This document shows positions 34,611 to 46,004 of a stretch of DNA of 64,000 nt, piece after piece. Below the pieces are notes generated by a model. It did no database searches, was not told the origin of the DNA, and worked only from the letters and a program-made list of their open reading frames with translations. Source of the stretch: Amorphophallus konjac (taxonomy: Eukaryota; Streptophyta; Magnoliopsida; Alismatales; Araceae); contig CM040128.1 of the NCBI GenBank assembly GCA_022559845.1, positions 270,202,698-270,266,697 of the forward strand. Reading direction: 5' to 3'. Both the position numbers and the translations under genes were made by a program. Numbering within the stretch: the first letter of the stretch is position 1; the number at the start of each line of letters is the position of its first letter.

Positions 34611-34709
34611 CGTTACTGAGCGGGCTCTCTCGCTAACAAATTGATTTGTCCCCTTCATCTTGTGTGTTCTGTCGAACACCTCCAGGAACGATAGAGCACA
34701 TTTGAGCTT
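34611..34709 (-). pseudogene. CACTA-borne gene, exon with 'EVFDRTHKMKG'
   Basis: A splice donor GTAAGT follows position 34,611 on the minus strand, and an AAG acceptor precedes 34,709. The frame includes 'FLEVFDRTHKMKG' and 'FVSERARSVT', matching the family pattern 'f..tH....g.fvder'. Same orientation as the exons on both sides. Confidence 0.6.
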
Positions 34710-34804
34710 CAATGTATGTTTTACATATCATAGAAAACAAATGAGGAAATATATGAATAAAATATAAGAAAATAAATTGAAATATTACTTACCAATTTAT
34801 GTTT

Positions 34805-35104
34805 CTAGGTCGTGAAAGAGACGAACCCACTCGTATGCACGTTCGCGTCTGGCTGTGACGCCCAATTTGCTGACGCTTTTTGGGATGTTTCTATCCATTT
34901 CAGATCGGCCCATTTGTCATACATGGCGTCCCAATGCTCTCTCCTCATCCAAGAAGGGTGATGCTCCTTCCAGAGCTGTCGGTCCTCGCTCCCACTAGCA
35001 TTTAGCTGAGCCCTTTTTCGAGCCTCATGCAATGTCTTTCTATAATTAGTCTGTGCAATAGCCTCCCAGGTAGACCGAGCTCTCGCCTCGTCCCGTCCAC
35101 TCAT
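34805..35104 (-). pseudogene. CACTA-borne plant transposase-associated protein (Transposase_24 family), 5' exon
   Basis: Starts MSGRDEARARST and contains 'EHWDAMYDKWADLKWIETS', then 'HTSGFVSF'. This is the hallmark 'W..l...w....w...s..n...r......HtgGs.sf' of the plant Ptta/En/Spm transposase-associated family (Pfam Transposase_24). These proteins accompany CACTA elements. Together with 34,611-34,709, 34,130-34,545 and 31,347-31,411 it makes one spliced gene on the minus strand, probably inactive because of the damage in the middle exon. Confidence 0.7.
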
Positions 35105-35432
35105 GAATCAATATTTTCACTTTCAAGTGTTCCAATCCTACTCTTTGTGTGTCTTGTGTGAAAGTTGTCCTTTAGTCTTGATCATCTAGTTAAAGTAAAC
35201 TTATAGCCGCAATTCTAACTTGCCCAGATCCAACACTTTTTGTAGTTTAATTTAGCTGAGTCTATCTTGACATGCATGGGGAAGAACATGCGGAATCTCT
35301 CTAAATTTTTCTAACATCTCATATGAGCAGAATTATGGTCAACCTCAAACTATGCAGTGACCAAATTTGGCTGAGATATGCATCTTAAAAGAAACATCTT
35401 AAAGGAATATTACTTCTCAGAGAGTAGGAATA
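35105..35432. other. Spacer between CACTA and copia
   Basis: No gene. 35,112-35,165 resembles 30,475-30,530 ('aagtgttc-aatcctac-tt-t'), so the same kind of flank lies on both sides of the CACTA sequence. Confidence 0.45.
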
Positions 35433-35437
35433 TTACC

Positions 35438-36279
35438 TGTTAGAGTGTGGAGTCAGAACTCATGCGCATCTGCACGGGATCACACTCTGTCTCAGGAGAG
35501 CATCCACTGCTCCAGGGGAGCATTCTCAGTGTCAGGTGAGCATGGCGAGCATATGCTGTCTCCACGGGAGCATCCACTGCTCCAGGGGAGCATTCGCTGC
35601 ATCAGCGGAGCATGGCGAGCACTTGCTGTCTCCAGGGGAGCAACCGCTGCCCCAGGAGAGCATCCGCTGCTCCAGGGGAGCAACCGCTGCACCAGGAGAG
35701 CATGTGCCAGGAGTGCATGTCATTGTGCGTTCTCGCACGGGAGCATATGGAGTATCAGTGGAGCATCTATGGCCTCTGGTGAGCATCACTGGCGTCAGGG
35801 GAGCATTGCTGTCTGGGTTGGATGCGTCGACCCTGTCTGGCGATGCGTCGACGCAGTCTTGGCAAATGCATTGATCTGGTCTGATGCCAGGGGAGCATCT
35901 GCAGTCGCTGGAGGGCATGCTCGGTCCCAGGAGAGCATCTGGGGGGACAGGTCTGATGTATCTCGGAAGAGGGTTTACATTTATTAGGGGTATTATTGTC
36001 CTTAATGCCCTGACTAATGACGCCCTAATCTCCTAGTATAAAAGGGCGGGCTGTCTCTTTGTATTGTAAGCCAAGCTGTAAGGCGTTTGTGATTATCTAG
36101 TGGAATCCTGCTGCGGCCATGGACGTAGGAAGGCTCTTGCCTCCGAACCACGTAAAAATCCATGTGTGTTCTTGTGCGATTGTTTTCTCTTCTTCTTCCT
36201 CTTCTGCTGTTTGTTCTCCTGAAGTGGGTACTCCGGAGGTGTTCTATCTGGGTACTCCGGTGGGGTTCTATCCCCAACA
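35438..36279 (+). repeat. 5' LTR of the copia element
   Basis: Begins TGTTAGAGTGTGG and ends CCCCAACA. About 500 bp of it (35,490-35,940) is made of degenerate ~30-bp repeats around GCTCCAGGGGAGCAT, an inverted repeat (GCTCC/GGAGC). A TATA-like 'TATAAAAGGG' lies near 36,038-36,047, the likely core promoter, about 240 bp before the LTR end. Confidence 0.95.
35490..35940. repeat. GCTCC/GGAGC motif array in the copia U3
   Basis: The word GGGAGCAT or GGAGCA recurs roughly every 15-35 bases, often as TGCTCCAGGGGAGCA with self-complementary arms. The array lies upstream of the TATA box, so it is in U3. The second LTR repeats it at 40,345-40,800. Confidence 0.8.
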
Positions 36280-36281
36280 AC

Positions 36282-36293
36282 TGGTATCAGAGC
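36282..36293 (+). other. Copia primer binding site
   Basis: TGGTATCAGAGC two bases after the 5' LTR, the initiator tRNA-Met primer site. Confidence 0.95.
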
Positions 36294-36324
36294 CTTGTTC
36301 TGGTTCGAGGGAGTAGTGGGAGCA

Positions 36325-38046
36325 ATGGCGGCAGATGAAGGAAAGGTGAGGATCGACAAGTTCGATGGCAAGGACTTCGATTTCTGGAAGATGCAAATCG
36401 AAGACTACCTGTATCAGAAGAAGCTGCATGAGCCGCTTCTTGGAACGATGCCGGAAGGGATGAAGAAGGAAGATTGTGATCTACTAGACAGACAAGCACT
36501 CGGAGTTGTTCGCTTGACGTTGGCCAGAAACGTCGCCTTCAACATCGTGAACGAGAAGACCACGGCAGGATTGATGAAGGCGCTATCAAATATGTATGAA
36601 AAGCCCTCAGCTTCAAACAAGGTATATTTGATGCGTCGTTTATTTAATCTGAAGATGGCCGAAGGTGCTTCTGTTACAGACCACATCAATGAATTCAATG
36701 TTATTACAACTCAGTTGAGTTCTGTAGAAATAAACTTTGATGATGAGGTTAGGGCCTTGATTATTTTATCCTCCTTACCTGAAAGTTGGGGTGCAACTGT
36801 GACGGCTGTAAGTAGTTCTTCTGGTTCAAATAAATTGAAACTTAATGAGGTTCGAGACTTGATTCTTAGCGAAGATATTCGCAGAAGGGAATCAGGTGAA
36901 GTCTCAGGTTCTGCCTTGAATACAGAGAGCAGGGGAAGAACAAAACAGCGGGGTCAAGATAGGAGCAGATCTAGGTCCAAGAAGAAAGGTCAATCAAAGT
37001 TTGGTGGTGATGGGTGCTGGAATTGTGGTAAAAAGGGACACTTAAAGAAAGATTGCAAGGCTCCAAAGAAGAAAAATCACAATGAAGAGTCCGCCAATGC
37101 AGCTGCAGCAGAGCAAGTTCAAGATGCTTTAGTTCTTTGTGTTGACACTCCTTTAGAGTCATGGATTCTTGACTCAGGTGCGTCGTTTCACTCTACCTCA
37201 CATAAAGAAAGTATGCAAAATTATGTTGCTGGAAACTTTGGGAAGGTTTATCTTGCTGATGATGAGCCTTTAGATATTGTGGGGAAGGGTGATGTCAATG
37301 TAAGGACCACAAATGGCACTTTGTGGAAGTTAAAGAATGTAAGGCATGTACCTGGCTTGAAGAGGAACTTGATATCTGTTGGACAGCTTGATGATGAAGG
37401 TTATGTCACAACCTTTGTGGGTGGATCTTGGAAGATCACCAAAGGTGCTATGATTATAGCACGAGGCAACAAGATGGGTACTCTCTACATGACCAACAAT
37501 AACAAAGATATAGTGGCAGTGGCAAATTCAGGAGTTGACTCCAACATATGGCACTGCAGGCTTGGTCATATGAGTGAGAAAGGGATGAAGGTACTGCTGT
37601 CAAAAGGTAAACTGTCTGGCTTGAAATCTGTGGAAGTTGGTCTTTGCGAAGACTGTATTTTTGGGAAGCAAAAGAAGGTTACATTCTCAAAGACTGTAAG
37701 AACTTTGAAGACACAGAAGCTAGAGCTTGTACATACAGATGTATGGGGTCCTTCACCAGTACCATCTCTTGGAGGCTCACTCTACTATGTCACTTTCATT
37801 GATGACTCTACTCGCAAGGTATGGGTTTATTTTTTGAAAAGAAAATCTGATGTATTTGTCACTTTCAAAAATTGGAAGACCCTTGTAGAGAATGAGACAG
37901 GTTTGAAGGTGAAGTGTCTGAGATCAGACAATGGTGGGGAGTATGACAACAAGGAATTCAAGGACTTTTGTACAGCTAGTGGTATTAGATGGAAAGACTG
38001 TTCCAAGAACACCACAGCAGAATGGAGTTGCCGAGCGCATGAATAG
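36325..38046 (+). pseudogene. Copia gag, protease and integrase N-terminal part
   Basis: The start at 36,325 (MAADEGKVRIDKFDG) fits Tnt1-type Gag; an upstream in-frame ATG at 36,295 overlaps the primer-site region and is less likely. Domains in order: Gag UBN2-type capsid ('FDFWKMQIEDYL', 'MRRLFNLKMAEG'), zinc knuckle CWNCGKKGHLKKDC near 37,015, protease WILDSGAS near 37,165, integrase H-H-C-C (37,550-37,670) and the first two core aspartates ('HTDVWGP', 'RSDNGGEY'). The frame is lost near 37,990, and the tail 'KDCSKNTTAEWSCRAHE' is out-of-frame sequence. Confidence 0.95.
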
Positions 38047-38962
38047 AACCTTGAATGAACGGGCTAGGAGCATGAGGATATATGCTGGACTGCCTAAAAC
38101 ATTTTGGGCAGATGCAATTAACACAACAGCTTTCTTGATAAACCGAGGACCATCTGTCCCTTTGGATGGTGAAATTCCAGAGGAGGCCTGGACAGGGAAA
38201 GAGGTAACTCTTTCACACTTGAGAGTCTTTGGTTGTGTTTCATATGTGCATGTAGATTCTAATGACAGGGATAAGCTAGATGCTAAGTCCATAAAGTATT
38301 TTTTCATTGGATATGGTTCTGATGAGTTTGGATATCGATTTTGGGATGATGAAAATCGAAAAATTCTCAGAAGGCAAAATGTTATATTCAATGAAAATGT
38401 ATTGTACAAAGACAGGGCTGTGGTAGAATCTGACAGTGCAGGGAAACTAGATGAGGATGGTGGACAGGTTGAGCTAGAAGAAATTTCACAAGATGATGTG
38501 AATGCTAAGATACAGGATGTATCTGAAACAGAAGCACAGCCTTGTACACCGGTGCAACTGAGAAGATCTGCAAGAATACCTAGGCCTACACAAAGGTATT
38601 CTCCATCTTTGCATTACCTACTGTTGACTGACGAAGGTGAACCCGAGTGTTATGATGAAGCAATGCAGGTTACAGATTCTGTTAAGTGGGAGTTAGCCAT
38701 GGAAGATGAGATGAACTCATTGCAAAAGAATCAGACTTGGGAGCTAACCAAACTCCCTAAGAACAAGAAGGCATTGCATAACAAGTGGGTTTACAGAGTC
38801 AAAGATGAACCTGATGGCAGTAAGAGGTACAAAGCAAGGTTGGTAGTGAAGGGCTTCCAGCAAAAGGAAGGTATAGACTACACTGAGATCTTTTCTCCAG
38901 TTGTAAAACTAACTACCATTAGATTGGTGTTGAGCATTGTTGCTGCTGAGAACTTGCATTAG
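37990..38962 (+). pseudogene. Copia integrase C-terminus and RT N-terminus
   Basis: Continues the polyprotein in the next frame: 'TPQQNGVAERMNRTL' supplies the integrase glutamate, then 'FGCVSYVHV', the RSARIPRPTQRY spacer, and the RT start ('WELAMEDEMNSLQKNQTWEL', 'NKWVYRVK', 'KARLVVKGFQQKEGIDY'). It ends at TAG 38,960-38,962 because of a second frame change. Confidence 0.94.
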
Positions 38963-40188
38963 AGCAACTAGATGTGAAGACAGCTTTTCTCCATGGTGAT
39001 TTGGAGGAAGACATCTACATGTTGCAACCAGAAGGGTTTTCAGTCCCAAGCAAAGAAAACCTTGTGTGCAAGCTCAAGAAAAGTTTGTATGGTCTGAAAC
39101 AAGCCCCCAGACAATGGTACAAGAAGTTTGATGGATTCATATGTAACAATGGTTTCATTAGGTGCAATATGGACCATTGTTGTTATCTTAAGAAGTTTGA
39201 TAATTGTTATATCATATTGTTGTTGTACGTGGATGATATGCTTATAGCAGGATCAAGTATGACAGAGATTAACAATCTGAAAATACAATTATCAAAGGAA
39301 TTTGCTATGAAGGACTTAGGAGCAGCAAAGCAAATTCTTGGGATGAGAATTGTGAGAGATAGAACAGCTGGCACTGTGAAGCTATCTCAAGAAGGTTACA
39401 TCCAGAAGGTGTTGGGCAGATTCAACATGCAGGATGCAAAACAAGTTAGCACTCCTTTGGCAAGTCACTTCAAGCTGTCTAAAGAGCAGTCACCAAAGTC
39501 TGCTGAAGAGCATGAGTCCATGAAGAAAATTCCTTATGCATCAGCTGTAGGAAGTCTGATGTATGCCATGATTTGTACCAGGCCGGACATAGCACATACA
39601 GTGGGAGTTGTGTGCAGACATATGGCAGATCCGGGCAAGCAACACTGGGAGGCAGTGAAATGGATTCTGAGATACCTAAAAGGCACCTCAGGCAAGTCAC
39701 TTTGTTTCAAGAAAAGTGATGTTATCTTACAAGGTTTTGTTGATTCAGATCTTGGTGGTGATCTGGACACCAGAAGAAGTACCACTGGATATGTTTATAC
39801 CTTGGGTGGCACTGCAGTGAGTTGGGTTTCAAAACTTCAGAAGGTTGTTGCTCTCTCAACAACAGAAGCAGAGTATGTAGCTATCTCTGAAGCTAGCAAA
39901 GAGATGGTATGGCTGAAAAATTTTCTGAAGGAGTTGGGCAAGGAACAAAGCAATAGTGTGTTGTTTTGTGACAGTCAAAGTGTAATTCACCTTGCCAAGA
40001 ACCCAGTCTTTCACACAATGACTAAGCACATACAACTGAAGTATCACTTCATTCGTGGTTTGCTTGAAGATGATGTTTTGCTGCTGGAGAAAATACTTGG
40101 TGCAGAGAATCCAGCAGACATGTTCACCAAGGTGGTTACCACAGAGAAATTGAGGCTGTGCAAGTCCTCAGTTGGCCTCCATGGATGA
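38963..40188 (+). pseudogene. Copia RT core and RNase H
   Basis: Back in the first frame: RT 'VKTAFLHGDLEEDIYM', 'LYGLKQAPRQWYKKF', catalytic LLYVDDML near 39,220, 'MKDLGAAKQILGM', then RNase H 'GFVDSDLGGDLDTRRSTTGYVY', 'ALSTTEAEYVAIS' and 'KHIQLKYHFIRG'. The usual Tyr of 'DSDYAGD' is replaced by Leu. The stop is at 40,186-40,188, about 100 bp before the 3' LTR. Confidence 0.95.
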
Positions 40189-40280
40189 TTGATGGAGGGA
40201 TGCCGTAGCAGTTTATTTCTACTGTTATAGTGAGCAGGGTTAATACATTGAGATGTTTGCTTTGTTTGGAGTTCAGACTC

Positions 40281-40292
40281 CAAGTGGGTGAT
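40281..40292 (+). other. Copia polypurine tract region
   Basis: Purine-rich CAAGTGGGTGAT immediately before the TG of the 3' LTR at 40,293, the standard Tnt1-like plus-strand primer position. Confidence 0.8.
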
Positions 40293-41146
40293 TGTTAGAG
40301 TGTGGAGTCAGAACTCATGCGCATCTGCACGGGATCACACTCTATCTCAGGAGAGCATCCACTGCTCCAGGGGAGCATTCTCAGCGTCAGGTGAGCATGG
40401 CGAGCATATGCTGTCTCCACGGGAGCATCCACTGCTCCAGGGGAGCATTCGCTGCATCAGCGGAGCATGGCGAGCACTTGCTGTCTCCAGGGGAGCAACC
40501 GCTGCTCCAGGAGAGCATCCGCTGCTCCAGGGGAGCAACCGCTGCACCAGGAGAGCATGTGCCAGGAGTGCATGTCATTGTGCGTTCTCGCACGGGAGCA
40601 TATGGAGTATCAGGGGAGCATCTATGGCCTCTGGTGAGCATCACTGGCGTCAGGGGAGCATTGCTGTCTGGGTTGGATGCGTCAACCCTGTCTGGCGATG
40701 CGTCGACGCAATCTTGGCAAATGCATTGATCTGGTCTGATGCCAGGGGAGCATCTGCAGTCGCTGGAGGGCATGCTCGGTCCCAGGAGAGCATCTGGGGG
40801 GACAGGCGAGCATGCGTGTCTGATGTATCTCGGAAGAGGGTTTACATTTATTAGGGGTATTATTGTCCTTAATGCCCTGACTAATGACGCCCTAATCTCC
40901 TAGTATAAAAGGGCGGGCTGTCTCTTTGTATTGTAAGCCAAGCTGTAAGGCGTCTGTGATTATCTAGTGGAATCCTGCTGCGGCCGTGGACGTAGGAAGG
41001 CTCTTGCCTCCGAACCACGTAAAAATCTATGTGTGTTCTTGTGCGATTATTTTCTCTTCTTCTTCCTCCTCTGCTGTTTGTTCTCCTGAAGTGGGTACTC
41101 CGGAGGTGTTCTATCTGGGTACTCCGGTGGGGTTCTATCCCCAACA
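40293..41146 (+). repeat. 3' LTR of the copia element
   Basis: 854 bp, against 842 bp for the 5' LTR. The whole length difference is a 12-bp segment (CGAGCATGCGTG-like) near 40,806, adding one more GAGCATG motif. Followed by TTACC. Confidence 0.95.
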
Positions 41147-41151
41147 TTACC

Positions 41152-41399
41152 AACTCCTCCTTAATCGATTGGGAGATACCTAAGGATGTGGCAGTTTAGT
41201 AGTGCCCCCTTTTGGTGGGGATGTGTGGTGTTGACATGTGCTACAGGCCAATGAGACAACTAATTAGCTAGGGAAGGTGGGTAGTTGGCGTCTCGCTTGA
41301 ACACACAGAACCCATCAATCTGTAATGAATCGTACGAAGACATAAGACTTCACATCCTCCACTTTCCCTCATCCTCCCCTGCCCTCTCATAGGGTCGTC
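41152..41399. other. Spacer right of copia
   Basis: No gene or repeat recognised apart from the TTACC duplication at its left edge. Confidence 0.4.
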
Positions 41400-41925
41400 A
41401 ATGGGTCGGGTCAGCCCGATAACCCCTTGGATTTGGTCCGATTTCGGGCCGGGTCGCAAGGTCATTTTCGACCCGCGGGTTCTTAGTTGAGCTTAAAAAT
41501 CGGGTCCGACTAGACACACGGGTCGGGCTCGGACTTTGAGTTTGACCCGAACGCCGACCCGACCCGTTCTCTTTTTTTTTCTCCCTACAAATTTTAAAAA
41601 ATATTTAGTTAAAATTATATTATTTTACTTAATTAAAAAATTAAAAACTCTCTTTTCTAACTAATTAACTAATTAACATCAAAATTCTAATTAATTTAGT
41701 GAGATTATAAATTTTGTATTATTAAATATTTAATTTTTTATTTTTTATTTAAATTTTCAGGCCAGACCAAGTTTTAGTCGGATTTTATAATTTTTTAATA
41801 GTGTCGGGCCCGACCCGACCCGACATAACTCGGGTCTGGGCCGGACTTGGGCTTTAATTTTGAGGAGTCGGACCCGGACCGGACCTACTAAAACCCGGCC
41901 CGAGCCCGGCCCATTGACAGCCCTA
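41400..41925. mobile_element. hAT-type MITE (TAGGG...CCCTA)
   Basis: Termini TAGGGTCGTCAATGGGTCGG and, inverted, TAGGGCTGTCAATGGGCCGG match each other at most positions and follow the hAT terminal pattern (AGGGCTGTCAA). The interior has no coding capacity: GC-rich ends rich in CGGGTC/GACCCG words surround an AT-rich core. An 8-bp duplication is not clear because the right flank is a C-run. The apparent unfilled target at 42,632-42,648 supports an insertion into CCCTCTCA. Confidence 0.75.
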
Positions 41926-42544
41926 TCCCCCCCCCCCCACCCCGAAGAAGGATATCCTCTTAACCGTCCCACTTTTAAACGGCGACTTGAATATTTGTTC
42001 TAACAAATGGGGCTGGTCATAACTCGACCCGACCCGGCCCATTGACTTTTAACAGTCCCACCTAAACACCCACAAAGACGCATTATCAAGACGTTCATGT
42101 AGAACAAGTATTAAGTCGAAAAGTAGTACCCACAAAGACGCTCTAACTGAAAAACAAATACTCTAGGCACTTGAAGAAGAAGAAAAACACAAAAATTTGG
42201 TAAAAAAGAAGATGAAATCAAGAACCCAGGAAACAAAAAAGAATATGAATCTTTATTATGAAACACCTGGCCACCTAAAAACTCTTGAAAAGAGGGGCGG
42301 GACTCACCTTCTAAAGCTCACCTCTTTCCTTACTTTTTTTTCTCTTGGAAAAGATCAAAGGTAAAAGACCTCCCAAAAATCACTTTTTTCTTTTTTTCCT
42401 CCTAGCAGAAGACATGAGATTATAGAAAGAGATTCAGAGAAGTGGGATGCAATAGAGGAGGGGAAGAGAAGAGGAAGAAGAAGAAGAAGCGGTCACTCAA
42501 ATATGCTCCAGATTTCTTAACGAGTTCATCTGAACCCCACCCAA

Positions 42545-42631
<87 letters not shown>

Positions 42632-42747
42632 CCCCCCTCTCACCCCGATGAAGGAAATCCTCTTAATCGTCCCACTCCCACTTTTAAACGGCGACTTGAA
42701 AGAGAGAGCGGCGACTTGAATATTTGTTCTAACAAATGGGGCTGGTA
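41926..42747. repeat. Duplicated host flank around the MITE
   Basis: The words 'ccccgaagaaggatatcctctt' through 'aacaaatggggctggt' (about 41,939-42,014) recur at 42,640-42,747 with a small internal duplication (GGCGACTTGAA twice). A second scrap of hAT-like end (CCCGACCCGGCCCATTGAC) sits at 42,029-42,047. The interval between them, 42,048-42,545, shows nothing else. Confidence 0.6.
42546..42628. repeat. (TG)n(GA)n compound microsatellite
   Basis: About 28 TG units run directly into about 14 GA units at 42,601. Confidence 0.98.
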
Positions 42748-44081
42748 CGAGAAACACATGATGTTTCGCCAGAGGGGAAAGATTTAACAACCAAGAATTG
42801 TGGATCCAAGGATGGATGGAGATGAAGGCAGAGGGAAATGCATTTTTGGCGAATAGGCCCACGGGAAATACCATTTTATAAGAGAAGACTATCTTGAGTG
42901 ATTAAGATAGATTCTTGTTTTAATTATCAAATAATTTTAGATTAACTATCTTTGTACCCCTAACATCTTTATAAATAACTCTTACAACCCCACCTCTATC
43001 TAATTTATTTGCATGCCTTTGAAATCTACTGAATAGAGCTTTTATGCCCATAAAGCCAATCAGATTTCAATTGCGAATCCAAGCATTGTTTTTGATGGTA
43101 CAGTACAGCACAAGAGTGTGCAAGTATTATTTCACGAGTATGCAGATAGCTTTTTGAATACTTTAAGAGGTACATAGGTAAATTAGATACATATACAGGT
43201 TTGAAGATTAGCTATAAAAATTTTGGAGGCATGTAAATAATGTTCTCAAGATTTTTTGGTGCTGGATGTTGGATTTACACCTTTTTTTTCGATGTGACCC
43301 TTATTTGGCCCAATAACATTTAAGTTGGCCCACTAATAAGGGTCCAAGAGATAGGTTTAAGAAGGTAGATGTTCGCACTAAAATTAATTACCAAAGGCTG
43401 AGTTTTTTTTTTTGAAAAGATGTGAGATCTCGTTGTTACTCTCACAGGAGTTTTTCTTGATGGGAGAGTAATTTATAAGGAACTACGAAAGAGACTTAGT
43501 CCCTTGGTCAAAAGATTCAACTGTGTTCTATAATTATCGTACTTCACTGTACCACCTTATATTATCGTATGTCGATAATAAATATTTATTTAATATACTA
43601 TAATAAAATATGACAAAAAAATATGTGTACTTTAGTGACTAGTAAATGTGTTGGTTATTTACTAGATCAAATATTTGAATCACACAATTAGTATGAATTT
43701 TTTACTTATTTTTTAAAGAATAATAAAAAATGATGTCTCATAAATTTTGAGTGCCAGTTTCAACGTTGCAAAAGAATGCTCCGAACCAAATATTTATAAA
43801 ATTAGATTTGATGTAAAATAAAATATTTAATATTTAAAAAAATAAATAACATACTAATAATGTATCACGTATCGATCATCGACTAATATAATTCGAGATG
43901 TCTGATACTAAATGTACGGTGGTGATTTATCAAATTTTGCTGCTTCCTAAATTTGCTACCGGTAAAAGCAGTCGAATAAGACAGGGAAGGTTTCTAAGCA
44001 GACCAAAACAAACGGAGGAACCGTACATCTCCTTTTGTTGGAATGCGATCGGACTCACGGAGGATGTTAAGTTGTTTTTAA
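42748..44081. other. AT-rich spacer
   Basis: No gene, RNA or terminal repeat recognised. A short open stretch at 43,898-44,086 has no recognisable domain. Confidence 0.4.
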
Positions 44082-44471
44082 CATAAACCCTTTACTACAG
44101 TTGAAGTCCAGTTAGACAAGATTCAACGAAACCTGGAACTGCTAATAGAAACAGTAAAAGAATTAAAGGCACCAAGTGTTCCAAAAATAACTAATGTATT
44201 GCGGGCTCACGAGGCAAATGTCAGACTCCTGAAAAAACAAACGGTGGATTTTGCCACCTTTAAAACTATGGAGTTTGCTAATGTTATCAATTTGCCCAAG
44301 GTCCCAAGCAAAACATTGGAATTAAAAATGATGAGGTCAAAGATTCCAAAGCCAGAACATAGAAATCGGTTTTCAGACCATGTCATCATCTTAGGAATGG
44401 ATATTCCAATTTTATCTCTGGACTCAGCCCCAGTAGAAGACATTGAAGATATTGTCAGAATATGGACATAA
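44082..44471 (+). pseudogene. EPRV: N-terminal coiled-coil region
   Basis: The open frame runs from after the TAA at 44,079-44,081, without a clear ATG. It has a heptad-like stretch ('VEVQLDKIQRNLELLIETV') followed by a charged region. It ends where the frame changes near 44,462, and the protein continues in the next entry. It probably corresponds to the region before or at the start of the capsid domain. Confidence 0.6.
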
Positions 44472-45697
44472 CTTTCATGGCACAACAGGCAAGCAAAACC
44501 CCCAAACAACAGTTATTTGATGTTATATATCTAGCATTTACAGGAAAAGTCAAATGGTGGTGGGCTTATCTTCCTGATGAAGCAAAAAAAGAAATTGTCG
44601 AGCAAGGAGTTCAACACTTAAGTAATCTCTTGATCAGAGAATTTTACCCGGTGAGAACGCAACAAGCGTCTACAGACATGTTCCTACTAGCAAAAAGAAA
44701 ATTAAAGAACTTAGATGATTTTGAAGATTATATCAACAGTTACACTAAGGAGGTGTATAGACTGGGACAACATTATTCTTCGAGCGTTAAGGCTCAATTT
44801 CTAGCCTCCCTTCTAGAAACGATAAGTAACTTAGTTTTAGCAGAATTAAACACTACCAATATCATGCTACACAACTTATTGTTTGTTGACATTATTCAAT
44901 ATGTGAGACAGGAGATAAAGAAACTTTGCTACAACATGAAGGCTCAGCAGGCCTTGCCTCGCATATCACAAAAAGCATGCTCTAGAATTGAAGGTGCAGA
45001 ATCTTTCAATATTGTCAAATCCTCTCACAAAAAGAAATACCCAAGAAGAAGGAAATACTTGATGCCAAGATTTGTCAGAATAAAAAGACCACAAAGGTCT
45101 TTCAAGCCCTACAAATTTTTTAAAAGGAGACAAACAGCTCGGCGAGCAGCAACAAAGGGTGACGAGTGCTTTGCTTGTAAACAAGAAGGACATTGTGCCA
45201 GAAACTATCCAAATAAAGCCCCCAAGCGTATCAAAGCACTATTTGAAGTCCAAGAAGTTGAATCTGAATGGGAATTATTAGAAACACCAAAACAATATGA
45301 TGAAGCTCTCCAAGAACATATTCAACTATATTTATTAGCTTCTGACGAATCTTCAGCATCCTCGCAGGAAGAACCTTATCAAGTTCAAATGGCTAAATCA
45401 GGATACATCTTCAGCTATACCGATGAAGAAGATGAAGATAATGAACAATGGAACCAACCATCTACATCCAAGGCTCCTACATCACATGATGAAGCAGATG
45501 ACTATTCTTCAGTTTCTTTGCCTACTTCAGATGAAAGTGAAGAAGATTTTATAAATCCATTCTATTCTGAAGAAAAACTAGTGGTAAAAATTCCTATTTC
45601 ACTACCCGGCGACTACAAAAAAGGCAAAGTTCCAGAGATAAGTCTTTCTTGCCCCAAGCATTCCTTTTCTGATCAGCAAGTATTTCAGATAAAATGA
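44462..45697 (+). pseudogene. EPRV: coat protein and zinc knuckle
   Basis: The capsid domain core includes 'KVKWWWAYL' and 'FYPVRTQQASTDMFLLAKR', followed by a basic Arg/Lys-rich tract and a zinc-knuckle-like CFACKQEGH whose last cysteine is replaced by Tyr. An acidic, Ser-rich spacer follows (45,340-45,560). Caulimovirid coat proteins bind the RNA pregenome with this knuckle, and the altered residue fits a relic. The ATG at 44,462 is only where the frame reopens. Confidence 0.78.
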
Positions 45698-46004
45698 TTG
45701 ATCAAAATCACTAGCAGTATTATAATTCCAAGACATATTGCTATTGATGGTCAAGAACAATGGAAAAAATGCCAAATTTTTATAGATACTAGCGCAAACA
45801 TCAATTGGTGTCAAAGATTTTTGGAAAAATTGGCTCTATTATCCATCCGGCGGTGAAATTGAAACCATGAATGGAAGTAAGTCTATTTCTCATTTTGCCC
45901 TTTAGGTGCCAGTCAGATTAGGCAAATAAACACTCCTGCTAGATTTCTTTCAAATAAATGATGACGGATATGAAGTAGGCCTAGGATGTGTAACTCTTGA
46001 TAAA
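45698..46004 (+). pseudogene. EPRV: aspartic protease remnant
   Basis: After the stop near 45,695 a frame reads '...CQIFIDTSANINW' near 45,778-45,800, the position of the retropepsin active site; the Gly after Asp-Thr is replaced by Ser. The rest of the domain is split by further frame changes up to 46,004. Confidence 0.65.

Larger units (their letters stand above)
30805..35104 (-). mobile_element. CACTA (En/Spm) transposon, one terminus present (unit 3)
   Basis: Begins with the terminal repeat CACTACAAGAAAATG at 30,805 and the same subterminal repeats as in units 1 and 2, but continues for more than 4 kb. It encloses, on the minus strand, exons of the plant En/Spm-associated protein family (Transposase_24 type) and a large tandem-repeat block in an intron position. 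No opposite terminus (…TTTTCTTGTAGTG) was found up to 35,437, so the far end is missing or degraded. Confidence 0.8.
35438..41146 (+). mobile_element. Complete young Ty1/copia retrotransposon (Tork/Tnt1-like)
   Basis: LTRs at 35,438-36,279 and 40,293-41,146 are nearly identical, differing by one 12-bp indel and a few substitutions. The insertion is flanked by TTACC at 35,433-35,437 and 41,147-41,151. Order gag, protease, integrase, RT, RNase H defines Ty1/copia; the Gag and RT style matches Tnt1/Tork elements. Recent insertion is clear from LTR similarity, yet the polyprotein has two frame breaks (near 37,990 and 38,960). Confidence 0.97.

Noticed and set aside
35445..35987. Long open frames on both strands within the copia LTRs
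   Set aside because: They arise from the GCTCC/GGAGC repeat array in U3, upstream of the likely transcription start, and have no recognisable domain.
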